Below, piece by piece: positions 34,100 to 45,610 of a DNA stretch of 64,000 bases. Below the pieces are notes generated by a model, which had not been told where the DNA came from, did no database searches, and was given only the letters and a program-made list of their open reading frames with translations. Position 1 is the first letter of the stretch. Every line of letters starts with the position of its first letter. The position numbers and the translations under genes are program-made. Origin of the DNA: Galeopsis tetrahit (Eukaryota; Streptophyta; Magnoliopsida; Lamiales; Lamiaceae); NCBI GenBank assembly GCA_963675135.1, contig OY776124.1:13902677-13966676 (forward strand). The letters are read 5' to 3'.

Positions 34100-34988
34100 T
34101 TTTGTCACCCACAAATAATCACTATTAAAATTGGTCACTCATTTATTATTTTGTATCAAATGTTGTTTGATGTGCCAAAATTTGCACAGATGGATTTTGT
34201 ATCAAATGTTGTTTGATGTGCCAAAATTTGCACGGATGGATTGGATATCCTTGGAGTCAGATATCCAAATTCCCGAACGCATATGAATAATCCGGGTACG
34301 CTACTTCCTTTGAAATGATCCTCCAGAACCTGCAAAAGACACGCCGGAGGGGAGTCCGACGCGGACACTCCGATGCCTAAGTCAGTATAGGGATCTCAGT
34401 ATATCGAAGGGACTTCAGAGTCCTCGATTTATCAATCAGGTTCTTAAAGGATATTGAAGTATTTAATAAGAAGCGTAAAAAGTCTTGTAAAAAGTAGAGA
34501 TTCTAACCTGAAAACGTACCCAAGTTTACCTATTTATAGAAAGCTTCCACCTAAGAGGAAGTTAGGGTTTCCTTCTATTTCGGAGTGCCCTTTGGACTCG
34601 GTCCTGCTGAGTTGACAAAGTCCTCAACTCTCTCACTCCCTGAAGAACCGGAACCACTCCCCCTAGTGGACTCCATCCACTGAGATAAAGGAGGAATGAG
34701 TCTTCCTTCACCCAACCTCGGGCCGTTTCGTACGGGACTCTCCTAAGTCCTCGGTCTACCAATTCTTATCAAGATTAGGTCTTCCTGATATTTCTCTCCG
34801 GGCGGAGTTCCCTCCGGAAGGACCTCCAGAAGATATTCTTTATTCAGAGAGTATTCCTTTAATCCCATATCTCCTCTTTTATCTTATCCTCTATACACGT
34901 GTCGACTTCTTATCGGATGACATTTTTAGGCCGCATCATTGTTATTAGTCAATCATTGACTAACAGAGAAAAGGTTTTGAACTGCTAT
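34100..34988 (-). repeat. LTR-like fragment, probably gypsy, minus orientation
   Basis: About 34150-34240 contains a 45-bp tandem duplication (TTGTATCAAATGTTGTTTGA...). Then comes a segment with ACACGCCGGAGGGGAGTCCG and, on the minus strand, a TATA-like CTATAAATA near 34535. The right edge GACTAACA (34965) could be an LTR start. The GCCGG-type leader motif also occurs in the LTR at about 49715-49750 and in debris at about 55630. No target duplication found, so solo or truncated LTR is uncertain. Confidence 0.45.
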
Positions 34989-35750
34989 TTTTTTAACGGG
35001 TTGGTCTGCTATGGACTCGAGTGCATGTTGTGCACCCTAGTCCATGTTGCACTTTTCAGTTTACTTACTTACACTTTTTGGTAAATGGTATTGCATTTTT
35101 TAATTATTAAACTGTATAATAATATGTTGACGCTGCTGTCTTCGCGGACTCGGGCCAAATGGGCCTAGGTATGGTTGTTCGGGACAGTAACGGCACAATT
35201 CAGTTGTATCGGTCGAAGACAGTGATGGGTTGTTATGACGCAGAATTGGGTGAGGCTCTAGGCTTCTTCGAAGCTTTACAATGGGTGAAATCTGAAGGCA
35301 TTACCGATTGCATCATCGAAGGCGATGCAAAGGTCGTTGTGGAGGCCATCAACTCGTGCACCACTTATGAATCTGTTTTTGGCGATTATGTGGAAGCTTG
35401 TAGAGCGTTGTTGGCTCAAATGAACAATGTTAGAGTCAGTTTTGCTAGACGAAGTGCTAATATAGTGGCACAAACTTTGGCTCGCGAATCTCGCCATTAT
35501 GGCGTTTTTTCTGCTTGGGTAGACCCACCAAACTTTGTGGTCGGGCTAGTTTCACCCACATGCACTTGCAATAATAGAATCTAAACTCCATTGGATTCAA
35601 AAAAAAAACTGTATAATAATATTTTTAGTAATAATTGAAAAGTGCAACACCATTTACCAAAAAGTGTAAGTCAGTAAATTAAAAAGTGCAACATGGACTA
35701 GGGTACACAACATGCACTCGAGTGCATACTAGACTTTACCTTTTTTAACA
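34989..35750. mobile_element. Fold-back MULE-type MITE, copy 2 (34999-35740), interrupted by a LINE
   Basis: Same ends as copy 1 (GGTTGGTCTGCTATGGACTC and ATACTAGACTTTACC). Flanks TTTTTTAACG and TTTTTTAACA match at 9 of 10 positions. The centre is split by a non-LTR insertion with its own duplication. Confidence 0.88.
35126..35607 (+). mobile_element. 5'-truncated LINE with RNase H domain and poly(A)
   Basis: Flanked by a 15-bp duplication ACTGTATAATAATAT (35111-35125 and 35608-35622), and ends in a run of A. This is the signature of target-primed reverse transcription. The body reads from within an RNase H domain of the RVT_3 type (VDAAVFADSGQMGLGMVVRD, GDAKVVVEAIN, ANIVAQTLARE) to a stop at 35582-35584. 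Some plant L1-type LINEs carry this domain at the C-terminus. A processed host gene is less likely but possible. Confidence 0.82.
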
Positions 35751-37500
35751 TCATTTCCCCTATTTTAATTCCTTACCTCTAACCCCACAATCCCAATTTT
35801 TTTTTTCAATTTTTACGAATTTATCTTCCATTAATATTACTGATGTGTGGATAAGAAATACAAAATCCACAAATATTGACATCATTTTCCCCCTATTTTA
35901 ATCCTAAACCCTAAACCCCAGTTTTTTTTTTCTTTCAATTTTTACTAAATTTATATTCCATTAGTGTGGCTAAGAAATACAAAATTCACAAATATAGTGA
36001 TGTTGAATATGTACTAAAAATCTGCAATAATGATAACAAATATCTAGAATAGAAAAGAAGGAAGAAAAACAAGTTTATGAAATATTCTTAATATGAATTG
36101 ATAATTTTAGAGAGTTGTTTACCATTAATCTTCACACAAATGTTAGTAAATGATCATATCCAAATAATTATAAATGAAAAAATGACCATGTCCGAATAAT
36201 TATAAGGGAGTATAAAATAAGTTTCTATTCTCAATCATTATACAAATTCAATATGAAACCAATAATTGAAATATTGTAAAATAAAAAAAAAAAAAAATCA
36301 CCAGTAATACCCTCCAAACATTTTCTCTAGTTAATGACATAATTTTTATAGTAATTAAATGTGGGTACTAAATTAAAAAAAAGTAAATTTCGATGATATT
36401 ATTATGGCCCAATTATTTAACTCATTCTCCCTATACTATTATTATAGTTTCAGACCACAGACTGGTAATTTTTTGTACCAAATTTTAAAATTCATCAATT
36501 TCTGCCCAGTACTGGTCCCAGACCTACACAGACTGTTAATTTTTTGTACCATTTTTTTTTTTTTTTTTTTGCAATATTAATAAATTTAGACAGCAAATTC
36601 GAAATTGACAACATAATTTAATACTAGAACACACAAAACTCAGGGATGTTTGCGGATCTTAACACTTTATTTTATTTTAAAATTTTATTTTGATGTAATT
36701 TCTTTTATTTTTATATATTCAAAGTATTACGTGTATCTTGGTGGTTTTTGAAGAATAAGTTCAATTGGATCGAGTGTTTAGTTGTCTAACCAACTCTCTT
36801 TTATATACTTTTATATACTATTACTATTTACTGTATTTGATATATTATAAATATAAAATAAACTTAATTGTAACTTATTTTATTTAAATATTACTCGCTT
36901 TAAATTTATTATTCTCATTTTCCTTTTAAAAATAATATCAATTACATTATTATTATTATATATATTCATAATATTCACTTTATTATAAGTAAATCCCACA
37001 ATATTCAATACTCCCAACATATCTATCTTATTCATAAATTAATCATATTAAAATTCATATTCGAAGAAATTAGCATAACAAATTTTGATGAGAAAAGTAT
37101 ATTTTTCTTATAAAATTTATTGTGCGAGCCAAATAGTAAGTACATTTTTTTACTCCCTTAGTCTATTTATCTACTATTTTTTACTCATATATTTTCTTTT
37201 TAAAACTATTATCTCAGATGAATTTCAACCATTCATAGTGTCTTATTATAATATATCTTACATTTTCATTTAATTCCAAATCTATGTCTTATAATTTCAA
37301 TTTTTTCAAATAGCCAAAACTTTCGATTATTTCACTGGAGAAGTCATTAATTTTGCTTGTAACAGACTAGGAAAGTCATTAATGTACATCAATGAGTAAA
37401 ATTTTGGATATTGAATAATGTTTTAAAAATTAATTATCGTACCCACAAATTTAATTTTTTGGGTCCACCACTGCATGCCGTTTTTATATATATATATATA
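35751..37500. other. AT-rich intergenic DNA
   Basis: No gene recognised. About 35755-35875 and 35880-35995 are an imperfect duplication of roughly 120 bp (ATCATTTCCCC...AAGAAATACAAAAT). A small repeat with AATTTTTTGTACCA occurs at about 36468 and 36539. A MITE-like end TACTCCCTTAGTC occurs at about 37151. Long A/T homopolymers are common. Confidence 0.6.
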
Positions 37501-38900
37501 TAGCCAAATAGGGAAAATTTTAGTTTTAGTCCTATAAGTTTGATACATTCCAAAATAAATCCTTTAAGTTTCAACTTTACAAAATACGTCATTTACCTTT
37601 CAATTTAATCAATTTTTTACATCAATTTTAATTCTTTATCTTTCCAATGAATTAAAGCTGCCTGAATATTCTCCTCTTGATTTATGCAGTTAAATTATTT
37701 GGGGATTCCGGTGGAATGTGCTGACGACTTGGTACGACATTTATTTAAAAAACCCATAATCCTATCTTTAATTTTTTCTCATGTCTATTTAAAATTTTCT
37801 TTTGTTAATAATATGGCCACTGTCTAGTTTTGTTATGATATACTATATTTTTACATGTCTATTTAAATCAATTGACTAGAGGTATATTTTAAGAAGTTTT
37901 AAAAAGTTTTCAATATTTTAAAAAGTTCTAGTTTTCAATATTTTAAAAAGTTCTCAATAAGACTTCAAAAAAAAAAAAAAGTTCTCAATAAAATTTACAT
38001 ATAATTTTATTTTAAGAATGTGTATAAATAATACAGTTCTGAGCAATATTCGAGTTTAATTACCATTTTTCATGGACTTATCTCAACAGAGAGAGTAATA
38101 CAGTATCACGAAGAAGAGAAACGAAAAAATTGTGAACTTTGGTTTGGTTTTTTGCCTTTTAAACATGGATAGTTTTTGTCTTTTGTCGTTTATTTTACTT
38201 GTTCAAGGTAATTTGGTTGTGGATAACTTTGGCTAGATGAACTTGGTTTTTTTTTTTTCTAGAAATGTTAGTTGGAAAGATTGAAATACAGCTCTATTAT
38301 ATGAACAACTTCATATATTTAAAATTGTTATGTTTTAATTTAGTTGTAAAATTTATTTTTAATTATCCTGTTAAAAAAAATAAAATTATTTTTAATTATA
38401 GAATTGTTTTATCAATGGTGCATATTTCAATTGGGTTGGTCTGCTATGGACTCGAGTGCATGTTGTGCACCCTATTCCATGTTGCACTTTTGGGTAAATG
38501 GTGTTGCACTTTTTAATTATTAAACTGTATAATAATATTTTTAGTAATAATTGAAAAGTGCAACACCATTTACCAAAAAGTGTAAGTCAGTAAACTGAAA
38601 AGTGCACATGGACTAGGGTGCACAGTATGCACTCAAGTGCATACTAGACTAGGACATTTCAATTTTGTTTTTAATTGAACTTGAGAGAATATTTCAATTT
38701 TGTTTTTAATTGAACTTGAGAGTTTATAGGAAAATTTGATAGATATTCAATTACATTTTTAAGTATATATAAATGAGAGATAATTATGTGGCAGATGACA
38801 TGACATTTTTTAAATAAATGTGGTACCAAGTCAGCCCAAAATTTATTTTGGAATATATCAAACTTATAGGACTAAAACTAAAATTTTCCCTAGTCAAATA
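37501..38900. mobile_element. MULE-type transposon, 1380 bp (37511-38890), no transposase
   Basis: Terminal inverted repeats of about 50 bp (GGGAAAATTTTAGTTTTAGT and the matching CTAAAACTAAAATTTTCCC). Flanks TAGCCAAATA and TAGTCAAATA match at 9 of 10 positions, within the 8-11 bp range of Mutator-like elements. The inside is AT-rich and carries the third fold-back MITE. No coding sequence seen. Confidence 0.85.
38424..38665. mobile_element. Fold-back MULE-type MITE, copy 3 (38434-38655), nested in the MULE
   Basis: Same orientation and ends as copy 2, 222 bp. One arm lacks the CAGTTTACTG segment. Flanks ATTTCAATTG and ATTTCAATTT match at 9 of 10. Confidence 0.87.
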
Positions 38901-39639
38901 CTTCCATGCACATGGTGCCTACATCAGTTTTAATTTTTTTTTTTTAATTCAAATTATCTGCACCCATTCATTTAATTAGTTCACCTCTCAAATCATTTTT
39001 TTACTATGCTTATCTGTACTTGCACATTTAATTAGTTCACCCCCAAATCTTTTTTTACCACAGTTATATGTACTCGCTCATTTTATGAGTTCACCTCCAA
39101 ATCATTTTTTTACCATGGTTATTTGCACCCGCTCCTTTTATGAGTTCACTCCCAAATTATTGTTTTATCACGATTATCTGCACCTGATCATTTTATGAGT
39201 TCACCCCAAAATAATTTTAAAAAAATAATCACATTTAAAAAAATTATATTATCTTTTTATTAATTTACACAAAATATAATAAAATAAACTCTAATTTATA
39301 TATTTACAATATGCAGACGAGTTATTGTTGAGTTACCGTCGATTCACCACCAAGTCACCCATATTTTTTTTTAAAAATTGTAAAAATATAATTAATAAAA
39401 AACTATTGAAATTAGCCACAAATCTCGATTTTTTCCCCTCCTCTTTTCCTTTTTTCTTCCAATTTTCATTTTTTTTTCCAAATTTTTTATTTCTTTTACA
39501 TTTTTTTCCTGCCTTTTTTTTTTTCATTTTTTTTTCCAAATTTTTTATTTCTTTTACTTTTTTTTCCTGCCTTTTTTTTTTTCATTTTTTTCATGTGTAT
39601 TTTTTTAATCTTAATACAAAATAATATTATAGGTATGAT

Positions 39640-40270
39640 TTTATTATAGTCGGTCGGCGGTGCACCTGAATTTCAATTTTAATTTGATGAGTAAAGGACC
39701 TGTCGAAAATTCATGTCGGTCGGTGGGTGACCCAGCCACCACCATATCCGACCACCCCTTCAACGACGGCGCTTCTGTCCCGGCCGCTGAAGCCCGAGAC
39801 CCCTCCTCAAATCGCAATCGCGATTCTTCAATTCCATGAAAATCGACATCCTCTTCCATCTCGGCCACGATCTATGGCGCCCGAAAATCTCTACTCATTT
39901 CGACCACCAACGCGACTGCTTTGAACAATCTCCTTTGTGTTCGCGATTCAGGAGCTTCTCCGACATCAATGGCGCTCGCCTACAACACTCAGGTCGACGC
40001 CGCTTCGCTCTCGTTGTTCATCTTTGTCCAAATCGAAGCTACATTGCTTCGTCTTCTTCACCATGCTCCTGCGTAGCCTCTTTCTCCGGTTGACGACGGT
40101 CCGACGGAGGACTTTGAGTATGTTGTCGATGGATCTCTGATCAGTCGGCACTCGGAGCCGGTGACCTTGTCGATGAAATCTCAGGCGACGACTGCTGACC
40201 TAGGGTGCCCTTCTATTTGGCTAGGGTTCTCTTCAATTGAGCTTGGTAATGTGCACCCCCTATTTTCTTC
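39640..40270 (+). other. GC-rich segment inside the inverted repeat, possible captured gene piece
   Basis: Base composition rises sharply compared with both sides. Plus-strand frames without repeats include one starting MALAYNTQVDAASLSL (39969) and, after a frame break, EDFEYVVDGSLISRH and onward to the CTAGGGTTC stretch. I do not recognise the protein. Composition, flanking inverted repeats and broken frames suggest a host gene fragment taken up by a transposon. Confidence 0.4.
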
Positions 40271-40299
40271 TTCTCCCCCCCTCCCCCCCCCCCCAAACT

Positions 40300-40920
40300 T
40301 TTTTATGGTATTGGTATTACTAGTTATTGATTGTGATATTACTATTGATACACTATTGAATTAATATTAATGATTAATGATTATTGATTACGGTATTATT
40401 GATTATTAATTGTGGTATTGCTGGTTATTGTTTGTGGTATTACTGATTGTGTGAAATTATTTATTATTGCTTAAGACATTACCGATTATTATTATTATTT
40501 ATGGTATTATATATTATTGTTTATGGTATTACTGATAATTGTTTTTGGTATTACTGAATATAATTTGATTTGTGAAATTATTTGTTATTGTATAAGATAT
40601 TAATGATCAATGTTCATGGTATTACTAATTAATGTTCATGCCTTCATGGTATTACTGATAATTATTTTTTGTATTACTTTATATAATTAAATATGTGAAA
40701 TTATTTGTTATTGTATAAAATTTTACTGATTAATATTAATGGTATTACCGACTACTGTTCGTGGTATTACTAATAATTATTTTTGGTATTATTGAATATA
40801 ATTAGATGTGTGCAATTATTTTTTATTGTATAAGATATTATTGTTAATGGTATTACTGATTATTGTTTATGGTATTACTGGTTATTATTTATTGTATTAG
40901 CAACTATAATAAATTATACA
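40300..40920. repeat. Degenerate minisatellite (GGTATTACTGATTATTGTTT type)
   Basis: Dozens of imperfect copies of a roughly 20-22 bp motif GGTATTACTGATTATTGTTTAT fill the stretch. Confidence 0.8.
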
Positions 40921-41590
40921 TATAATATTATTTTATATTAAAATTTTAAAAAATACTAAAGAAAAAAAAAGCAGGAAAAAAAATGAAGAAATAAAAACTG
41001 AAAATGGAAAGAAAAAAAATTAAGAAGAAAAAAATTTGTGATTTGTGACTAATTTCGATAGTTTTTTTTAATTATGTTTTTACGATTTTACTTTTAAAAA
41101 TATGGATGATTTAGTGGTGAATCGACGGTAACTCGGCTGCAAATTGTAAATGTATAAATTAGGGTTGATTTTATTATATTTTGTGTAAATTAATAAAAAG
41201 ATAATATAGTTTTTTAAATGTAATTATTTTTTTAAAAAAAATTTGGGGGTGAACTCATAAAATGTGCGGGTGTAGATAATTTGGGGGTGAACTCATAAAG
41301 TTAGTGGGTGCAGATAACTGTAGTATAAATATAATTTGGGAGGTGAACTCATAAAATGAGCGGGTTTAGATAATTGTGGTAAAAAAATAAATTGGGAGTG
41401 AACTCATAAAATGAACGGGTGTAGTTGTAAAAAGAATAATTTGGGGGGTGAATTCATAAAATGAGTGGGTTGTAATAAAAATATGATTTAAGGGTGAACT
41501 CATTAAATTAGTGAGTATAGATAAAATATAAATTAAAAATTAAAATTAAAATTAGGGGGTACGGTGCATACGGATGCACACAAGTGTTAC

Positions 41591-42430
41591 CCATAAATAT
41601 AAGTTTGATTGGGACTAGACGCGTCATAGCTTGGAGAGATCGAGGGTGGAGTCGAAGATAGAGGTCGTCGACGGAATTGTTGGATCCACAATGATCGACA
41701 GTGAGAAGAAGAAAGAAGAAGAAGAGAAAAGAAAGATAAATGTTTTTTTTCTAATTCTTAGATTGATACCATGTGAATGTATTTAGAATACTTGAGTTGA
41801 AATGTTTACAAAGTGATGAAATGTATGTGTACAAGCTTTGAGAAGTAACCAACTTATTGGTTATAACTCATTTTAACTAACTTTCTATCATCTATGCTAA
41901 ATTACTAACAAAGACCACTAATACTATTATTGTACTTTCCTCCCGACCTATTTTAGATCATCATCTATTGTGTGCATAAAATTTAATGTTAGAGTTGCTT
42001 ATTAATATTAACAATATAAAATAGATGATATGAAAGTATTTGGAGTAATAAAATAATGATACATGGTATAATTTTAAAATGTTTTAAGGGTGTATTTTAA
42101 AGTGAAAATGTTATTTTATTACTAAACTAAGAAATGATGAATCTAATTTGAGACATCAATTTTTCCCTAATGATAAATAAAAAAAGAGACCGAGGGAGTA
42201 AAAATAATTAAACAGGGAAAGTAAAAAATAATATTATTGCTTAAGAGAATTAATATTATTACCAGTGTTTTGAACATTAGACAGGTCGATTCAACCGACT
42301 TAACCGAAAACTGGGAGAAAAAAGTAGTTTGAATAATTTAGGGAGAGTGTATCTAGTAATCTCAGTATTTTAGGAAAATGAGCTAATTGGGTAGTATATC
42401 TAACATTGAAGGACGTTGATGCGGCCAAAA
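41591..42430. other. Intergenic DNA with possible copia LTR remnant
   Basis: At 41762-41771 ATTGATACCA is followed by TGTGAATG. Read on the minus strand this is an LTR end CACA next to TGGTATCAAT, close to the tRNA-Met primer site of copia elements. No matching second LTR is visible in the window. The rest is AT-rich without genes. Confidence 0.4.
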
Positions 42431-42930
42431 TGTGTCGTCCTATGAGATAATGACACGTGAAATATACGCGTAATATTATTACATGTGATTCGTCCATTTA
42501 TTCCTTTAATTATGTATAAATTACGTGATTAAGACCCATACTATGATAAGTAGGGCCCATGTTAGTTGATACCCCGATTGTGGGCCATATTATATGCGCT
42601 GAGACCTCCCTTGGGCCATGAGGCCCAGGACCTAACAAGGCCCAAACCCACGTCCTGCATAGGTTTATCAAGAACCGGGCCTGAGCCCAGCCATACTAGG
42701 CCGATCAAATCAGGGCCCAGGAGGAATCCTTGGCTTGCCCCTGAATTATCGGAGCTGGATGCCAGTAGAGAAAATCGTGGGTTGTTTCCCACTAAAAGAT
42801 AGGGTTTGACTGGGCCAAGTGGACCAGAATTGAGGCCTTGCTGGCCAGATCAAGGGAGACTTCGTTAAGCTCCCTGGAAACTCGGGATGACTGGTTGAGT
42901 GGAGAGATAGGGGGAGACAATTATCCATGC
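42431..42930 (+). repeat. 5' LTR of the Tat-type remnant, 3' part lost
   Basis: Homologous to 49049 to about 49530, with substitutions and small indels. Homology stops at GGGGGAGACAATTATCC (about 42930), so about 300 bp of the LTR including the TATA and leader are deleted. Confidence 0.75.
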
Positions 42931-43479
42931 TTTTGAAATATGAGGTTAACATACTTGTTTTGGAATTTTGTATGACTGACATGCCTCGATATTCTAGATG
43001 TGATTTCAGATTAAGCTTGTCCAGATCCTGAGACGCTTCTGGATAAGTTTGGTTATTGAGTATCAAAGATTGAGCTTATCCAGGCTATGAAAGAACACCT
43101 GAATAAGTTTAGATGTGGCGGATTGTGTTTCCTCCTAGAATCATGAGTCGAGGGAAAATAGAATTCCCCCACCCTACTCGAGATCCAAGTGGGTCCTCAA
43201 ATACCTAACCAGGTGTTGAATGCTAAAACACTCGAGAAATCTGAGGTCTAGGAAAGAACCTAAAAAGAAGTCTAAGAAGAGGAGGAGAGCGCCTCGAGCT
43301 GATATTGAGGTCCAACCACCTCAGCCCTAGTAACGGAGCATGATCTAGATGATTATGGAAGAAAGATGAGTGTTCGGGGTTTGAGAACCGAACACGAGAA
43401 GAACTGCAAAGAGGATCTTACACAAATGATCAAGATTTAAGTAGGACGAACAATGCCAGAAAGCATCTAAGGAGCTGAA

Positions 43480-43990
43480 GCTCCACCGAGCCCAGCTGCT
43501 GAAGTTGACCAAGCCCTCCCCAGGGTGCTGGGATCAGATATCCAAAAGTTGAGAAGGCTGCCTTGGCTGTGCTGATTACAACCCGAAGGTTATGCCCTTA
43601 TTTTTTGTCATATAATATTATTGTTCACGCTAATTACCCTTTGAGGCAGGTAATTGGTAGAGCAGATTTATCTGGACGGATGGTCAAATGGACCGTAGAA
43701 TTATAAAAGTACAATGTTTATTTTGAGCCCCGAAAGGCTATCAAAGCTCAAGTCTTCTCAGATTTCATCCAAGAAATCATCAGGCTGGACGAGATCTATG
43801 AATTAAAGATATTTATGGATGGCTCTATGTCCATGACTGGATATGGAGGTGGTATTGTGTTGATTGACCCCCAGGGGTTGGAGATCCAGTTTGCTGAGAA
43901 ATTGAAGTTTCGGTCTTCTAACAACATAGCTAAGTATTTCGAGCATTTTGATAAAATGTTATAGGTTGTGATAACTATGATTGAATTGAG
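43480..43990 (+). pseudogene. Degenerate RT end and RNase H of the Tat-type remnant
   Basis: Plus-strand reading gives pieces such as VEKAALAVLITTRRL, GRMVKWTVEL and, after a stop, the plant-type RNase H start IFMDGSMSMTGYGGGIVLI. These match the arrangement in the intact element at 26220-26690. Stops and indels throughout. Confidence 0.65.
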
Positions 43991-44024
43991 AAAATAGGAT
44001 AAACTTTCACAAGAAAAACTCGAT

Positions 44025-44210
44025 GGCCCAGAAGCCACGAATTTTGCACGAGGACCTCTCCACGTCCTTGACGGGTGTTGGATGTCCAAAAATTGAAGAT
44101 TGAAGGTCACGAGACCTGAACTCTGAAAAGGACCTCTTCGAAACCTCGATGGGTGTTGGATGGCCAAAAATTGAAAATTGAAGGTCATTAGACCTGAACC
44201 TTGAAGAGGA
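44025..44210. repeat. Two diverged repeat units inside pol of the remnant
   Basis: Two units of about 85-90 bp, each with GAGGACCTCT/AAGGACCTCT, GGGTGTTGGATG and CAAAAATTGAA. They lie between the RNase H and integrase pieces and resemble the array at 45200-45600. Confidence 0.65.
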
Positions 44211-44490
44211 TTGAAGAAGGGAAATCCTAGAAGCATTGAGAGATGAGCTAGCTCTTGGAAATTCCAAAAAGGTAAAACTAATGAGATTGAGATATTGTCT
44301 TGTAGGTGGACAATTATACAAGAAGTCATTCACCAATCCATACTTGAGATGTCTCTCAAAGAACTCGAGGGATCACATGATTCGATAAATACATGAGGGT
44401 TCTGGGGTAGCCATGAAGGCGCCAAAGCGACTTTGAGAAAAGCAGTAAGGGTTGAATATTATTGGCCTACCATAGCGCGAGATGCCAAAG
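44211..44490 (+). pseudogene. Degenerate integrase N-terminus of the remnant
   Basis: Reads LRYCLVGGQLYKKSFTNPYL, then IHEGSGVAMKAPKRL with stops, and WPTIARDAKEF-like sequence. This is the linker and zinc-finger start of a Tat-type integrase. The cysteine pair and the DDE core are gone, replaced by the tandem array. Confidence 0.65.
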
Positions 44491-45140
44491 AATTTGAGAA
44501 AGCATGATTTTCTTTGTTGATTGTTCGTGATTGAGGAAGCATGATTTACTTCGTCTTTGAGTTTGAGGAAGCATGATTTGCTTCATCTTTGAGATTGAGG
44601 AAGCATGATTTGCTTCGTCTTTGAGTTTGAGGAAGCAATATTTGCTTCGTGTTTGAGTTTGAGGAAGCATGATTTACTTCGTCTTTGAGTTTAAAAAAAT
44701 ATGATTTATTTTGTATTTGAGTTTGAGGAAGCATGATTTGCTTCGTCTTTGAGATTGAGGAAGCAAGATTTGCTTCGTCTTTGAGTTTGAGGAAACATGA
44801 TTTGCTTCGTCTTTGAGTTTGAGGAAGCATGATTTGCTTCGTCTTTGAGTTTGAGGAAGCAAGATTTGCTTCGTCTTTGAGTTTGAGGAAGCATGATTTG
44901 CTTCGTCTTTGAGTTTGAGGAAGCATGATTTGCTTCGTCTTTGAGTTTGAGGAAGCAAGATTTGCTTCATCTTTGAGTTTGAGGAAGCATGATTTGCTTC
45001 GTCTTTGAGTTAAAAAAAAAACATGATTTGTTTTGTATTTGATTTTGAAGAAGCATGCTTTGCTTCGTCTTTGAGTTTGAGAAAGTATGATTTGCTTCGT
45101 CTTTGAGTTTGAGGAAACATGATTTACTTCATAATTTGTA
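44491..45140. repeat. 32-bp tandem array, about 20 copies
   Basis: The unit GTTTGAGGAAGCATGATT plus TGCTTCGTCTTTGA is repeated with few changes. Each unit contains the inverted repeat GAAGCA-TGATT-TGCTTC. Long repetitive frames on the minus strand are a by-product. Confidence 0.95.
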
Positions 45141-45169
45141 CTTGAGCGCGGGATGAACGTGGAGAAGAA

Positions 45170-45610
45170 AGAGTTTGAGGGCTCGAAAGCCCTTGATTAG
45201 GCGAGGACCTCTCCACTTCCTTGATTAGGTCGATGGATGTTCGTAAAGCTGAATTGAAGTGATGGGCTTTAAGCCCGTGATCTGGCGAGGACCTCTCCAC
45301 TTCCTTGAGTAGGTCGATGGATGTTTGTAAAGCTGAATTGAAGTGACTGGCTTTAAGCTCGTGATCTGCCGAGAACCTCTTTTCCTCCTAGATTAGGACG
45401 TTGGATGCTCGCCAAAACTAGAACTGAAGCGACAAGTTTTAAGCCCGTGATCTGTTGAGAACATCTTCACTTCCTTGATTAGATTGATGGATGTTCGAGA
45501 AAGCCACGAATTTGGTGAGGACCTCTCCACTTCCTTGGTTAGGTTGATGGATGTTCGAGAAAGCCACAAATTTGGTGAGAATCTATCCACTTTCTTAATC
45601 AGGAGGATGG
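45170..45610. repeat. 84-bp (then 60-bp) tandem array
   Basis: GCGAGGACCTCTCCACTTCC recurs at spacings of about 84 bp (45203, 45287, 45371, about 45458) and then about 60 bp (45517, 45577). It is followed each time by a GATGGATGTTCG-like motif. Confidence 0.85.

Larger units (their letters stand above)
38905..41590. mobile_element. Long-inverted-repeat element enclosing a GC-rich segment
   Basis: About 38911-39435 is the inverted counterpart of about 41035-41570 (for example TTGAAATTAGCCACAAATC facing GATTTGTGACTAATTTCGA, and TTATGAGTTCACCCC facing GGGGTGAACTCATAA). Both arms contain several copies of a unit of about 58 bp with TGAGTTCACC...TATCTGCACCCG. No target duplication could be fixed and the ends are approximate. 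A Pack-MULE-like or other DNA transposon is the best guess. Confidence 0.6.

Noticed and set aside
35900..35925. Telomere-like CCTAAACCCTAAACCCC.
   Set aside because: Only two repeats in a duplicated AT-rich segment; too short to mean an interstitial telomere.
39325..39624. Phe-rich frame in the pyrimidine tract.
   Set aside because: It is a T-rich low-complexity stretch in an inverted-repeat arm.
44546..44970. Minus-strand proteins made of repeated MLPQTQRRSKSCFLKLKDEA-type units.
   Set aside because: By-product of the 32-bp array (three units of 32 bp keep a frame). There is no start context and no family.
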